A DNA stretch of 64,000 nucleotides from Puccinia triticina (Eukaryota > Basidiomycota > Pucciniomycetes > Pucciniales > Pucciniaceae): positions 3,224,001 through 3,288,000 of the forward strand of contig NC_070572.1 in the NCBI RefSeq assembly GCF_026914185.1, read 5' to 3'. Of the stretch, positions 21,270-32,212 are shown in pieces. The notes under the pieces were generated by a model. It saw only the letters and a program-made list of their open reading frames with translations, ran no database searches and was not told the origin of the DNA. Each line of letters opens with the position of its first letter. The first letter of the stretch is position 1. Both the position numbers and the translations under genes were made by a program.

Positions 21270-22988
21270 TTACACCTGAAACAGTCTATATTCTAAATCC
21301 CATGGTACCACTACTGCTACTTGAAACTGCATGTCATGTTTCGACTTATCCCCTCGCGACAGAGCGTCCGCCGCATTCTCCGCCGAGGTGACACGTCGAG
21401 AGACAATGTCTATCTCCATATCGACTAGCGTTTTCTGGATAATCTTCCATTCTTCGTTAACCGCCGGGTGCCGAGATTTCCGTTGGCGGATTACAGTTTC
21501 TGTGGTAGTGTTATCCGTCCATACAATCAGGGTCTTCCCGGGTCGGATTCCGAGTTCTTTGAGGACAAGGAGGCCGAGTCTTATTGCAACGGTTTCAAGC
21601 CATGCGATATCCCTTTTGGGGTCTGGTCCTTTGTCCCAGTTCTGGGCTAGTTGAAATTGGGCCCACCTCTTACCTATGAGGACGCCGATTCCAAAGCTGG
21701 TAGAGGCATCACCCACCCACCCAATTTCTATGGGGTCTGGGTTTTGAATAATTTGTGTCTCTTTGTATTGCAGGAGCATTGACAGCCAATATTCGAGGTC
21801 GACCTGAGCATCTTTTGGGAGGGTGCGGTCCGTCCGCCTGTGGATCCACTCATTCATCCATCTATATAGGCTATTGAGGTAGCAACGCAGCTGCGGGAGG
21901 ATATACGACACGTGATTCAGTCGTCCTGCTAGCTGTTCGACTTGCGCAAAGGTGAACTCGGTGCCAGGAACTAGGAACGCCTTTACTTGTTGTATCCTTT
22001 GGTATTTCTTATCGTCCGGGAGGCGCACGGTTTTCTTTGTGGCGTTCCAGACGAATCCGATGTACTTCTGTTCTTCTTTGAATGGTGAGAACTTTGTCGC
22101 ATTGGTCTTTACGCCTAGCTGCTCTGAGCGCGCCACGATGTGGTCCATTTCCACCGCTGAGTGGGTAGTTTTGACAAAAAGATTATCGTCAATCCATCGG
22201 AAGATGTTGACTAGGTTGAACTCCTTCTGCATTAGTTCTTTCCAGGCGTCTGCTGGTCTGCCAAACAAACCGCATCCCGCTACTCCGCCGAAAGCGATTC
22301 GTGTATCAATGAGGATTCCTCCGTTAAAGTCTTTAACCATCAGATATCGCCACTGGTCTTCGGAGGTAGGGATTTGGCGGTAAGCCTTCTCCCAGTCGAA
22401 GATTGCTAGGAGTAGCGGCTGAGTTTGACTGCGGAAGAATCGCGATGTTGCTTCGAAATCATCCCATGTCGTCATGTAGTCTAGTTTGTCCACGAAGGAA
22501 TTCACTGAGGGGATCCTGGGGTCGTTCCGAGGGAATGATAGATCATTTATTGGGCGGACCGATCCGTCGCCGTTGATCACGGCGCCCAGGGGGTTTGTTC
22601 TGAAGAACCCGTATCGTTCCATCAGCTGTTCGTGGGAGAACGGGCCGAACATTCTGCCTGCCGCTATCTCTTTTGCAATGGTGGCCTCTATTTTTTCCCT
22701 CGCCAGCATGGCTCCTTGGTGGTTTGGCGGGGTGAAGTAAGGGATGCCAGGACCCAGGTCGTGCTCTGGGATTCCTTGGTGGAAGCCTACTTTGAAACCG
22801 CGGATGACGTCGCTGTACTTCTCTCTCAGACCGGCTCGGCTTAAGGCTTTTTCCCACTCCTTGATGTCCATCTCACAGGATACACGTGTAGGCCACTTTG
22901 GGGGGTCTAGACAGCTCACAGGTTCGGGCGTTGCTCTCTGCTCGCGGAGGCTCGGGTACTCATGGCTTCTGTCCCTGATGAGGTGCAC
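21270..22988 (-). CDS. reverse transcriptase-RNase H of YR-retrotransposon copy B
   Basis: An uninterrupted 572-residue protein. RT signatures are RTNPLGAVINGDGSVRPIND, LAIFDWEKAYRQIP (first Asp), FGGVAGCGLFGRPADAW and FRWIDDNLFVK. The usual Y-x-DD box is WIDD here, and copy A has WVDD, so the aromatic change is shared by the family. RNase H follows with IGWVGDASTSFGIGV, WLETVAIRLG and VWTDNTTTE, ending in NAADALSRG. The start at ATG 22988 is the first in frame; a second Met (MDIKEW) lies about 40 residues in. No protease or integrase is fused. This is the best-preserved gene of the element. Confidence 0.92.
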   Translation of the reverse strand: MHLIRDRSHEYPSLREQRATPEPVSCLDPPKWPTRVSCEMDIKEWEKALSRAGLREKYSDVIRGFKVGFHQGIPEHDLGPGIPYFTPPNHQGAMLAREKIEATIAKEIAAGRMFGPFSHEQLMERYGFFRTNPLGAVINGDGSVRPINDLSFPRNDPRIPSVNSFVDKLDYMTTWDDFEATSRFFRSQTQPLLLAIFDWEKAYRQIPTSEDQWRYLMVKDFNGGILIDTRIAFGGVAGCGLFGRPADAWKELMQKEFNLVNIFRWIDDNLFVKTTHSAVEMDHIVARSEQLGVKTNATKFSPFKEEQKYIGFVWNATKKTVRLPDDKKYQRIQQVKAFLVPGTEFTFAQVEQLAGRLNHVSYILPQLRCYLNSLYRWMNEWIHRRTDRTLPKDAQVDLEYWLSMLLQYKETQIIQNPDPIEIGWVGDASTSFGIGVLIGKRWAQFQLAQNWDKGPDPKRDIAWLETVAIRLGLLVLKELGIRPGKTLIVWTDNTTTETVIRQRKSRHPAVNEEWKIIQKTLVDMEIDIVSRRVTSAENAADALSRGDKSKHDMQFQVAVVVPWDLEYRLFQV

Positions 22989-23236
22989 AGATTCACATAT
23001 GTTAGGGGGGGGCTCTCATGTTTCTTATTGCATGGGGGGGGCATGGGATGACAGACACGCCGAAGGGTGGGGAACAGATTGTGGGATGATAAGGGGGGGA
23101 ATGAGGAAAAGAGGGCGATATCATTGGGGGATCTAGAAGGGGGCCGTTCTACGAGGAGGTTACAGACGGGTTAGGGAGTCTGAAACAGAGAAAAAGGAAA
23201 GAGGGAGTGCTAGGGTGGGGGGGATCTTGTGGACAC
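22989..23236. other. spacer between gag-like and RT genes
   Basis: Contains several runs of seven to nine C (minus strand) and no open frame. Possibly a translation-control region for the RT gene, but nothing specific is visible. Confidence 0.4.
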
Positions 23237-24313
23237 TTACTGGTCGCGGTTTCGGTTTCGCACACTTCCTCCCGTGTGGTTTGGGTTGAAGTGGTTGCCC
23301 TTATACCCGCTTCCAGGGGGGCCGCGGCCTTGATCCGGCTTGGGGGGTAGAGATGAGTGGCCTTGGGTCGTGGATGAGGACTCTTCTGTGGGTCCTTTCT
23401 GATTGGGTTTGGTTTTTGGTGGGTTGGGATTGGCTGGAGCGTTGGACTTGTTTGACTTCGCTGGCCTGATTCCTTTCAGTGGGTCGCCTCCGACCTTACC
23501 GTCTCCGATCGCGTAGGGATTCTCTTGGAGGCCAATCTCATTGAAGTCCCGGCAGGTGGCAATGGCTTCATCGGCTGTCTCCTGTTTGAACTGGGAGATA
23601 TCAGAGAATGATTCTTCGCCGTTTTCTTCAACCCTGAAAGCGAAAGCGTTATTTCGAATCCGGATGTCGTATCTCAAGGCTACCATGAAGCCTCGCTTCC
23701 GGTGGAGACGGTCGCAGTGATCTTTATGAGCCAAGATCCAATCTGCAAGGAACGGGTAGTGATACCTGTCCTTCATGGTTAAGTGAAAACATCGGTGGTT
23801 GAGGGTCCAGTCGGAGAAGTTCTGGGAGAACTCGTCAGGGACTGGGAAGCCGTGGTAGCGTAGTCCTTTTTCCGAGGCTGTTTCTTCGATTTTCGGCCGG
23901 TTTTTTGAGTGCTCGGCCAGGGCTTTCTCTTGCCATTCTCTGTTGAAGATGGTAAGAGGGAGTGGGCCTTTACATTCGAGAAGGAGCTTATGGAAGTAGG
24001 GGGGGAAACCACCATCGTCGTGGGAGTTTGACCGACCCGTGATGAATTTGACGTTTCGCACCTGTGTTGTTTCGCCTGGATGCGCTGGTCTCTTCTGTGG
24101 GACGATTTGCGGCTGGGTGATCACGGGCTCGAGGCATTTCACTGCTGTCTTCTGGGCGGCTGGTGTTTGGTCTGCTAGGACGGCTTCATACATTTTCATG
24201 TAGCGTTCGACCTTCGCGTCGTCTCCGGCTTTTTCCGCTTGCACCATCTTGGCCATGAGGATTGCGCGTGCCTCACGATCGGCTGTCGCCTTTGACTCTC
24301 CTTTGACTTCCAC
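23237..24313 (-). CDS. gag-like protein of copy B, C-terminal part
   Basis: A 358-residue open frame. It has a helical N-terminal stretch (MAKMVQAEKAGDDAKVERYM), a central conserved block (GPLPLTIFNREWQEKALAE, HKDHCDRLHRKRGFMVALRY, RDFNEIGLQENPYAIGDGKV) and a basic Gly/Asn/Arg-rich tail (GGSVRNRNRDQ). It matches copy A at 17548-18335. No CCHC zinc knuckle is present. The likely role is particle or RNP assembly. The first codon used here is GTG, so the protein probably continues from the upstream frame (24376-24762) through a frameshift or an unseen intron. Confidence 0.7.
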   Translation of the reverse strand: MEVKGESKATADREARAILMAKMVQAEKAGDDAKVERYMKMYEAVLADQTPAAQKTAVKCLEPVITQPQIVPQKRPAHPGETTQVRNVKFITGRSNSHDDGGFPPYFHKLLLECKGPLPLTIFNREWQEKALAEHSKNRPKIEETASEKGLRYHGFPVPDEFSQNFSDWTLNHRCFHLTMKDRYHYPFLADWILAHKDHCDRLHRKRGFMVALRYDIRIRNNAFAFRVEENGEESFSDISQFKQETADEAIATCRDFNEIGLQENPYAIGDGKVGGDPLKGIRPAKSNKSNAPANPNPPKTKPNQKGPTEESSSTTQGHSSLPPKPDQGRGPPGSGYKGNHFNPNHTGGSVRNRNRDQ

Positions 24314-24375
24314 TGGTCCTGTCTCTTTCTCAGTCCCGACTGGTTCTGTTGGGAGGTTTCATGTGGGGGTTCTGG

Positions 24376-24762
24376 TCAGTTATGGCTCTTTCTCCTTTTA
24401 GTCCGGTCTCTTTGGAGCTTACCGCATACCGGGCTGAGTATCTCAGCAATCTCCGGATCGTGGAGTGGTCCTTTTGGGGGTTCTCCCGAAGTAGGTTCAA
24501 CGCGCGGAGTCGTGGCGTTGCTCTTAGCTGCTGCACGTGTCGTGGGTTTCGTGGTTTTCACCGCTTTTGTTGCCTTGGGCGGCTTGGGGTTCAGAACTGG
24601 GGCTTGCGACGATGTGGCCTGTTGGCTTTCATCTGTGTAGTTCTCTTGGGCTTGGGTGGTGGGGAGTTGAGCCATTTGGCTTCCCTCACCCGCCTCGGGG
24701 GCGGTTTGTTGGGATGCGGCTTTCACGGAGTTTGTTGCGTCGGAGATGTTTAATCCTGACAT
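24376..24762 (-). CDS. gag-like protein of copy B, N-terminal part
   Basis: Begins MSGLNISDATNSVKAASQQT at ATG 24762 and is Pro/Thr/Ala-rich with a Lys-rich patch (KPPKATKAVKTTKPTTRAAA), ending at TGA near 24376. It is in a different frame from 23237-24313 and separated from it by about 60 nt containing stops in the second frame. The two are probably one gag-like gene broken by a mutation, or joined by an intron or programmed frameshift. Upstream frame extension to 25014 lacks a good start context. Confidence 0.5.
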   Translation of the reverse strand: MSGLNISDATNSVKAASQQTAPEAGEGSQMAQLPTTQAQENYTDESQQATSSQAPVLNPKPPKATKAVKTTKPTTRAAAKSNATTPRVEPTSGEPPKGPLHDPEIAEILSPVCGKLQRDRTKRRKSHN

Positions 24763-25244
24763 TTGGCAACTAAGGTTTGGGTGTGAAATGAGATTAAGGT
24801 GGGGAAAGCGTGGGAGTCGATTACGTGGTAAAGATAGAATGTGGATATGCGGGTGGATTTTAGGTTGGATTGTAGGAAATGTTGTCTGTTTTGTTGTGTA
24901 AGATAGTTTGATAATTGCGAAAATAATATGATCCAGGAGGGGAAGAAGGGGGGTGCGAGCTGAAGGTCGCTGGGAGGAATTTCGGATCCGGGATGAGGAG
25001 GAAGGAGGGATCAAGACGTTTGGGCGTGGAGAGCTCTAGGTCTCTCCTGTCCTTCGACTTGGCCGAGGGGCCGGAGACCTCCCCCTAGTCCCTGTACGCC
25101 GCTATCTCCGCCAAGGGGTAGGCGTGAGATAAATAGGGCAGCCGTTTCAGCCACCTTGTACATGGCTTAGGCTGACGGGTACAGGGAGTGGCTGGGTGGC
25201 TCCATGGACTCCACCCACCTCCCGCTACGCTCCGGGTAACCTAA
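24763..25244. other. 5' terminal region of copy B
   Basis: AT-rich leader (24780-24930) followed by GC-rich DNA with GGTCTCTCC/GGCCGGAGACC inverted motifs (25040-25080). CCACCTCCCGCTACGCTCC at 25205-25223 matches the 19.5-kb end of the element in the same orientation. Confidence 0.45.
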
Positions 25245-26427
25245 CAGCAATGCCTGGCAAATGCCTGGCAAATGCCTGGCAATGCCTGGCAATGCCTGGC
25301 AAATGCCTGGCAATGCCTGGCAATGCCTGGCAAATGCCTGGCAATGCCTGGCAAATGCCTGGAAATGCCTGGCAAATGCCTGGCAATGCCTGGCAAATGC
25401 CTGGCAATGCCTGGCAAATGCCTGGCAAATGCCTGGCAATGCCTGGCAAATGCCTGGCAAATGCCTGGCAATGCCTGGCAAATGCCTGGCAAATGCCTGG
25501 CAATGCCTGGCAAATGCCTGGCAAATGCCTGGCAATGCCTGGCAAATGCCTGGCAAATGCCTGGCAATGCCCGGCAAATGCCTGGCAAATGCCTGGCAAT
25601 GCCTGGCAAATGCCTGGCAATGCCTGGCAAATGCCTGGCAATGCCTGGCAAATGCCTGGCAATGCCTGGCAATGCCTGGCAATGCCTGGAAATGCCTGGC
25701 AATGCCTGGCAAATGCCTGGCAATGCCTGGCAATGCCTGGCAAATGCCTGGCAATGCCTGGCAATGCCTGGCAAATGCCTGGCAATGCCTGGCAATGCCT
25801 GGCAAATGCCTGGCAATGCCTGGCAATGCCTGGCAAATGCCTGGCAATGCCTGGCAATGCCTGGCAATGCCTGGCAAATGCCTGGCAATGCCTGGCAATG
25901 CCTGGCAATGCCTGGCAATGCCTGGAAATGCCTGGCAATGCCTGGCAAATGCCTGGCAATGCCTGGCAATGCCTGGCAAATGCCTGGCAATGCCTGGCAA
26001 TGCCTGGCAATGCCTGGCAAATGCCTGGCAATGCCTGGCAATGCCTGGCAATGCCTGGCAAATGCCTGGCAATGCCTGGCAATGCCTGGCAAATGCCTGG
26101 CAATGCCTGGCAAATGCCTGGCAATGCCTGGCAATGCCTGGCAAATGCCTGGCAATGCCTGGCAATGCCTGGCAATGCCTGGCAAATGCCTGGCAATGCC
26201 TGGCAAATGCCTGGCAATGCCTGGCAAATGCCTGGCAATGCCTGGCAATGCCTGGCAATGCCTGGCAAATGCCTGGCAATGCCTGGCAATGCCTGGCAAA
26301 TGCCTGGCAATGCCTGGCAATGCCTGGCAATGCCTGGCAAATGCCTGGCAATGCCTGGCAATGCCTGGCAATGCCTGGCAAATGCCTGGCAATGCCTGGC
26401 AATGCCTGGAAATGCCTGGCAATGCAT
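25245..26427 (+). repeat. 10/11-bp satellite, CAATGCCTGG and CAAATGCCTGG units
   Basis: About 110 units of two lengths, 10 and 11 bp, run uninterrupted for 1.18 kb; rare variants are CCTGGAAATG and a single CCCGG. Because the unit lacks stop trinucleotides in every frame, long open frames of about 390-440 codons appear on both strands; they are artefacts. The first third is rich in paired 11-mers and the remainder is dominated by runs of 10-mers with single 11-mers. The array directly adjoins copy B's terminal region. Confidence 0.95.
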
Positions 26428-26595
26428 CCACATTGGGTCCGATTTAGTCGGACTAAACTCCTCCTTGGAGTACGATTTGGAGTAAGCAGGAGTAACTTTA
26501 CTCCTCGCTACTGCTGGCAACGGTGGGTAGTTACGATAACCATAAATCCTCTTCTTTGGTCTTCAACTCAAAATTAGGAACCAAATAATAATATT

Positions 26596-27039
26596 TGTTT
26601 AATTCAGAGGCGAAAACTAAAGTATATTTCAGTTAGAGATGAACAGAAGTGAAATGAAAACAAAGAGTAGCTGAAATACCTAAAGGATCGGGACAAGCTA
26701 GAAAGAAAGAAGACTTGATAAACCAGAACAACCACAATACTCCACACTATAACTCTCAGACAACAGACTGAAGAACACAATTAGTTGAGACACATGGAGG
26801 ATATCGGAGAGAGAAAGAAATTTACCGCAGGTCTGATTGCTGGCAGCGGATGATCTCGAGGAGGACGACTGAAGGATGGCTTTATGCGAGATTCGTCGTA
26901 CTCTTGCTGGACCTGATTGGTTTGACTCGAGATGAGGAAAAGGCGATGATCTGAGTTGAGCCGCGAGTTTGTTCCACGAGCTGCGGAGGGTTTGACTGCG
27001 CCTTCCGCGCGCTTGAGCAGACGAAGGCATATTTTGACA
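26596..27039 (-). repeat. copia 3' LTR
   Basis: 444 bp with TG...CA ends, a direct copy of 31057-31500. The 118-codon frame inside it (and its twin in the other LTR) is not considered a gene. Confidence 0.92.
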
Positions 27040-27058
27040 CACCCCCATGCGCATTACC

Positions 27059-30000
27059 CTAGGATGATGAGCATACCAGCCGAAGACTTCTCAGAGCGCG
27101 ATGAATGGTGGTTTTTCCCACTGCCTTTGTAAGGAAATTGGCCAGCATTTGATTGGTGGGCACGTAATGGAGGACAATGGACTTAATCTTGATCTCTCTT
27201 CTGATGAAGTGGTGACGCAATGACATGTGTTTAGTTTTGTAATTTGAGTGATTGGATTCGTTGTTGGCCAGGGCTATGGCCCCTTGATTGTCTTCGAAAA
27301 TGGGAGTTGGACCAGGAATTTTGATGTTGAAAATCTTCTTGAGAAGTGTCTTGATCCACATGAGTTCCTTCGTGATGTCCCCAAGTGATTTGTACTCTGC
27401 CTCAGTAGAAGACAGAGAAAGGGTTGGTTGTTTTCTGGATTTCCAGGAGATAACATTGCCGTTGAAGAGGATGAGATTACCGGACACTGATCGTTGAGAT
27501 TCAGGACATGAGGCCCAGTCAGCATCGGCGTATCCTACGAGAGTGTCATCTGAGTTAATGGATCCTTGGAGCTTCAGACCAATGTGTTTGGTGCCCTTTA
27601 GATATCGGAGAACCTGAATTGCGGCATCCCAGTGATTGGAGCCTGGTTCGTTGAGGAATTGAGATAATGAGCTGATGGCAAAGGTTATGTCCGGTCGAGT
27701 AGTTACACTGAGATAGTTGAGAGCCCCCACCAGAGAGCGAAAGTTATTGCCGGATTCAAGATGTTGTTTGCATTCGAGCTTGGAGGCCTTGACCAGGTGA
27801 CTGTTAGGTTTTAACGGTGTGGACGCGGGATAGAGATGTTGACAGTCAAATCTTTCAAGTTGGGTGTCAATGTAGTGACTTTGAGTAAGGGTGACATAAT
27901 CTTCCCCTTGGATGACATTCATTCCGAGAAGCAAGCTTGATTCACCAAGGTCCTTGATTTTGAACCGAGATCAAACTTCCTCTTTGAAGATTTCGGGATC
28001 TTTGCTGAAGATGGCTAGATCGTCGACGTGAAGATACAAGAATGTTCCCTTTCGCCAGAAGACGCATGGCTCGGCATCACAGCGGCGAAAGCCGATTTGA
28101 GACAGCCAATCGGTAAGAGTGCGGTGCCACGCGTTTGGCGCTTGTTTCAAGCCGTACATGGCCTTCTTGAGTTTGAGAACATGATCGTGAGGAACATCAA
28201 CTCCAGGCGGAGGATTGAGAAAAATGTCCTCTTTGAGAGGAGCATTCAAGAAGGCACTTTTGATGTCAATTTGATGGAACTGGAGCTTCCTTTTCAGTGC
28301 GAAGATAATCAGCATTCGAAGAGAGACAATCTTGCCGGTGGGTGCGTAGGTTTCCCAGAAGTCGGTCCCTTTGATTTGTTGAAAACCTTTTGCGCATAAA
28401 CGGGCTTTGTATTCGATGGGTATGTTCAGTTGATCTTTCTTAACTTTGAATACCCAAGTGCAATTTATTCGCTTTTGATCACCTTCTTTCTTGACGATTA
28501 TCCAGACATCATGTTCATACATGTTGGAAATCTCTTTCGCAATTGCCTTCTTCCAGAAGGATGACTGAGGGGAGTTGATTGCTTTGATGTAGGAGGAAGG
28601 TGTGTCACATTCCGCGTTTTCAGTCAGATATACCATCACAGCGTTTCCCCTTCTGTCCACGTCCAGAATGTTGTCGGTTGATATTTCACTGCTGATGTCC
28701 CTTGGGGCTTTGGTCAAAGCAGGAGCGGGATCCGTGTCCGAGTTATCGAGGATAGTTTCTGGAGACTCAACTTCCAGCGGCTGTTGGTTGAGAGATGTGG
28801 ACGACGTGTTCCTTGCTGGGACTTCAAAAATATCTGGCGAGTAAGAGTCTTCTTGAAATGTTAGGCCGGGAAAGACGTTTTCATCAAAGGTAACGTTCCT
28901 GACGCCTGCGACTCTTCGTTCCTTCAGCTTGTAGACTCGGTACGTGGATAAATCGTTTTCGTAGCCTAGCATGATGCACTTCTTGGCTGTGGGCATGAGC
29001 TTAAACGTGCGAAGCTCCTTAGGGATAAGCGAGTATGTAAGGCAGCCAAATGGTCTTAGCGCATCTAGATTTGCTTTTCGTCTCATCCAGGTTTCGTATG
29101 GAATTGACAGCTTCCGAGTGCCTGACGGAGTGAGGTTGGACAGCAGTGTGGCCGTGTTGACAGCTTCAGCCCAGAATGATTTGGGTAGCTTTGATTGTAC
29201 AAGTAAGCATCGGGCCTTCACTATGATTGTCTGATTGGCTTGTTCAGCCATTCCGTTATTTTGTGGATTGTAGGCTGGAGAGATATTGTGAATGATACCT
29301 TCGGATGCACAGTAGTCCTTGAAGCTGCTGTTGACGAATTCACCCCCGCCGTCGGAGACAAGCATGCGAAGATGACAGCCGGTTTGCTTTTCCGCTTGGA
29401 TTTTGAATTCTCTGAACCGCTCGAACGTATCTGACTTGTTCCTCAGGAATTTGACTGTTCGATAACCACTTGCCTGATCAATCAGAGTGAGAAAGTAATT
29501 GTATCCGGACAGTGAACTCGTGGAGAGTGGTCCTACTAGATCCATATGAACCGCTTCAAGCAGTTGAGTTGCCTGCTTGAAGTGGCTGCTGTACGGCAAT
29601 GCCTTTAGTTTGCACTCTTTGCAAATGTTGCAGTCGGAACAAACTGATCCAGGCTTCATGATCAGTTGGTATTTGGGATGAGGATGCCCCAGTCGGGCAT
29701 GCCAGTCAGGTGACGCTGGACTTGAGAGATAACAGGAAGAAGAAGATTCAATTGCAGCAAAAGAGGCATCTAACAATTCTAACAGGTTGTTTTTCACAGT
29801 TCCTCAAAAACTAAACTTCTCGTCGATATTGACATTAACCTCGTCTCCAGTCATTTTGGTGATAGAGAGTGCTTTTCCGAAGAGTCGCGGGATTGAGATC
29901 AATGATTGACGGAGAGATGGTACCAGCAGGACATTCTCCAGAGTCAACTTCTCGCCTTTGTGGTTGACGATCACGGCAGATCCAATAGCCGTGGCGTTGA

Positions 30001-31015
30001 GATAGTTGCTGTGGCCTCCGGTGGTAATTCGAATGTTCGTCTCCTTTGAAGCTTTGAAGATTGAGGAATCATTGACCATATGATGTGTGGCTCCTGAGTC
30101 CAGTACCGTTGGTTTGCTTGTGGATTCCGTGAGCAACAGAGAGACATCGGTCTCATTTCCTTCATCCACTTCGACAAGTTGAGTCGTTGGCGGAAATGGA
30201 ATACCGGCGAGTTTGGCGAAGTGAGCTTGGCGAAGGGCTGGATTGATTTGCCAGCAGTTGGCCTTGTCGTGGGACTTGACCGCGTCGTTGTGTACACCGT
30301 CTTTGCAGATGGGGCCTTTCCTGGGCTGTCTCTTCCCTTTCTTTGATGATTCATTGAGAAGGGCCGAGGCTGATTCCACAGGTTCGTCGGGGGTTTTGGT
30401 GGGAGCTGAGGCGACTGGCTTTTTGCTCTTTCGAGATTCCTCAAGATGGACAATTTCCTGCAATTTGGTAAGCGTTGCAGAGGGACTTTCGCAAATGACT
30501 TTGTTCATTATAATATTATCGACCACGTTGTACAGGTCTTCCGACAGTTTGGCAAGAATCGAAAAGCTGAGGATGTTCTCAGGAACGCCTAATTTGCATA
30601 CGGCTATTTCGGTGAGCATTTTGTGCATGTCGCTGATGAAATTGGCGAGATCTCCTTTGTACTCGTATCGCATAAACTTGAGCCAGACACGGCCTTTATT
30701 GTTTACTGTTGTCGAGGCGAAGCGCGAGATTATGGCTGACCAGATACCGTGAGGACTCTCCTCGTTCTCAGGAGTGACGACGCACTCGAAGACGGTCTCG
30801 GTCATGTAGTTCATCAGGATGTCCACGGTTTCATTGTGCTTCTTCGCAACGGCTTCGGCTGCAGCACCGGCAAGGGTGACGGGAGGTTCTAGGACATATT
30901 TGATCAGTCCGCGATGTCGTAGATGGGCTTTCATTCGCATCGACCAATGGAGAAAATTTTTCTCATCGAGACGAGGAATGTTGACCTTGCCAGCGGAGCT
31001 CTCGTTGTCTGCCAT
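27059..31015 (-). CDS. copia gag-pol polyprotein with two in-frame TGA codons
   Basis: One reading frame runs from ATG 31015 to the stop at 27059, broken only by TGA at 29804-29806 and 27971-27973. Domain order is copia-type. Gag comes first (MADNESSAGKVNIPRLDEKN). Protease follows (LDSGATHHM), then GAG-preintegrase with WHARLGHPHPKY and a C-x2-C zinc part. The integrase core is DLVGPLS, SDGGGEF and NPQNNGMAEQAN. RT has WVFKVKKDQ and LHVDDLAIFSKD. RNase H has GYADADWASCPESQRS and SSTEAEYKSLG. The gag zinc knuckle looks altered (CKDGVHNDAV...HDKANCW). The first TGA separates protease from integrase, the second lies within RT after KDPEIFKEEV. Both could be CGA-to-TGA changes; readthrough is the alternative. 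Confidence 0.93.
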
Positions 31016-31056
31016 CTCGATCCTTTACTTGTTTTCGTCGCTCGAGACTGTAAATC

Positions 31057-31500
31057 TGTTTAATTCAGAGGCGAAAACTAAAGTATATTTCAGTTAGAGA
31101 TGAACAGAAGTGAAATGAAAACAAAGAGTAGCTGAAATACCTAAAGGATCGGGACAAGCTAGAAAGAAAGAAGACTTGATAAACCAGAACAACCACAATA
31201 CTCCACACTATAACTCTCAGACAACAGACTGAAGAACACAATTAGTTGAGACACATGGAGGATATCGGAGAGAGAAAGAAATTTACCGCAGGTCTGATTG
31301 CTGGCAGCGGATGATCTCGAGGAGGACGACTGAAGGATGGCTTTATGCGAGATTCGTCGTACTCTTGCTGGACCTGATTGGTTTGACTCGAGATGAGGAA
31401 AAGGCGATGATCTGAGTTGAGCCGCGAGTTTGTCCCACGAGCTGCGGAGGGTTTGACTGCGCCTTCCGCGCGCTTGAGCAGACGAAGGCATATTTTGACA
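31057..31500 (-). repeat. copia 5' LTR
   Basis: 444 bp, TG...CA ends, upstream of the gag start on the minus strand. The bases after it on the coding strand (GATTTACAGTCTCGAG) do not begin with TGG, so an internal or half-tRNA primer is possible. Confidence 0.92.
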
Positions 31501-31505
31501 ATATT

Positions 31506-31974
31506 TTCTGTCAGCTAGATCAAGAAGTCAGAGCTCTCCTCTAAAAATTGGTGAAAGATTTTTCCATCTTTGTAGAAAGAATGAATTGATATCCCTTATT
31601 CCGTGTCAAATTTTGCATTTACTAGTAACTAAAACCAGTAAATAAAAACTGGAAGTGTAATCAAGTATATACAGTCAGTCTATTTACAAAAATGGGAAAT
31701 TATTTCACCAGTTATTAGAGTAGAGCTATGACTTCTTGATCTAGCTGAAAGAAATCATTATGTGGATCTGAATTTTAAATTAAAGACCAAAGGAGAAAAA
31801 AAACTGATAGTAACTCTTATTGTAACTACCCACTGTTGCTTCTGGGATTAAGAGCAACTTGAATATGCAAAACACCTGGATTAAGCCAGAGTAGCTCTAT
31901 GTAGCCATCTCAACCGTGGTACACCCACCTATTGCCCCATCTCCACATCAACAGCCGCCCCAGACTGCCATCCC
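31506..31974. other. no gene seen
   Basis: AT-rich DNA adjoining the copia insertion site. No open frame or recognised repeat. Confidence 0.6.
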
Positions 31975-32212
31975 ATGCCTGCCGCAACGGCCCAGAATGC
32001 TTCAGCCCCATCACCAGCCCCTGCCACAAACTCCCCCGCTGCGGCAACAAATACAACCAAACGCCGAGGACCCAATTTCACCACGGAGGAAGACGAGCAG
32101 CTGTCAAAAAGCTGGGTTAGGATTTCGGAAGATGCTATCCGGTCTAATAACCAAAAGATAGATGATTTTTGGTCTTGGATACTTCAAGATTTCAATCAGT
32201 TCAGCCCGGGAC
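31975..32212 (+). pseudogene. SANT/NAM-associated-like protein, N-terminal fragment
   Basis: After a Pro/Ala/Thr-rich leader the frame reads KRRGPNFTTEEDEQLSKSW and continues through SNNQKIDDFWSWILQDFN. This pattern (GPNF-x4-D-x2-L-x2-W, NQ-x6-FW) is characteristic of plant and rust SANT/NAM-associated proteins often linked to PIF/Harbinger elements. The similarity ends near 32212, where minus-strand copia sequence starts, so the gene is truncated. The remaining codons to 32313 are read from the copia fragment. Confidence 0.6.

Larger units (their letters stand above)
19540..25235 (-). mobile_element. tyrosine-recombinase retrotransposon copy B (DIRS/Ngaro-like)
   Basis: Order on the minus strand is gag-like (24762 to 23237), RT-RNase H (22988-21270), tyrosine recombinase (21143-20103). 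This is the arrangement of YR retrotransposons, which integrate through a recombinase rather than a DDE integrase. No methyltransferase domain was seen. A roughly 35-bp direct match between 19540-19580 and 25200-25235 suggests split direct repeats as in Ngaro/PAT types, but the termini are not proven. Confidence 0.7.
26596..31500 (-). mobile_element. full-length Ty1/copia retrotransposon, TSD ATATT
   Basis: Two 444-bp LTRs (26596-27039 and 31057-31500) start TGTTTAATTC and end TTTTGACA. I see one difference between them (GTTCCACG/GTCCCACG). ATATT flanks the element at 26591-26595 and 31501-31505. A purine-rich GCATGGGGGTG precedes the 3' LTR on the coding strand. The gag-pol frame lies between. 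The near-identical LTRs indicate a recent insertion. Confidence 0.95.

Noticed and set aside
25196..26577. Long open frames (391-438 codons) in several frames across the 10/11-bp satellite
   Set aside because: They arise because the repeat lacks stop triplets in every frame; no start context, splice sites or protein-like composition.
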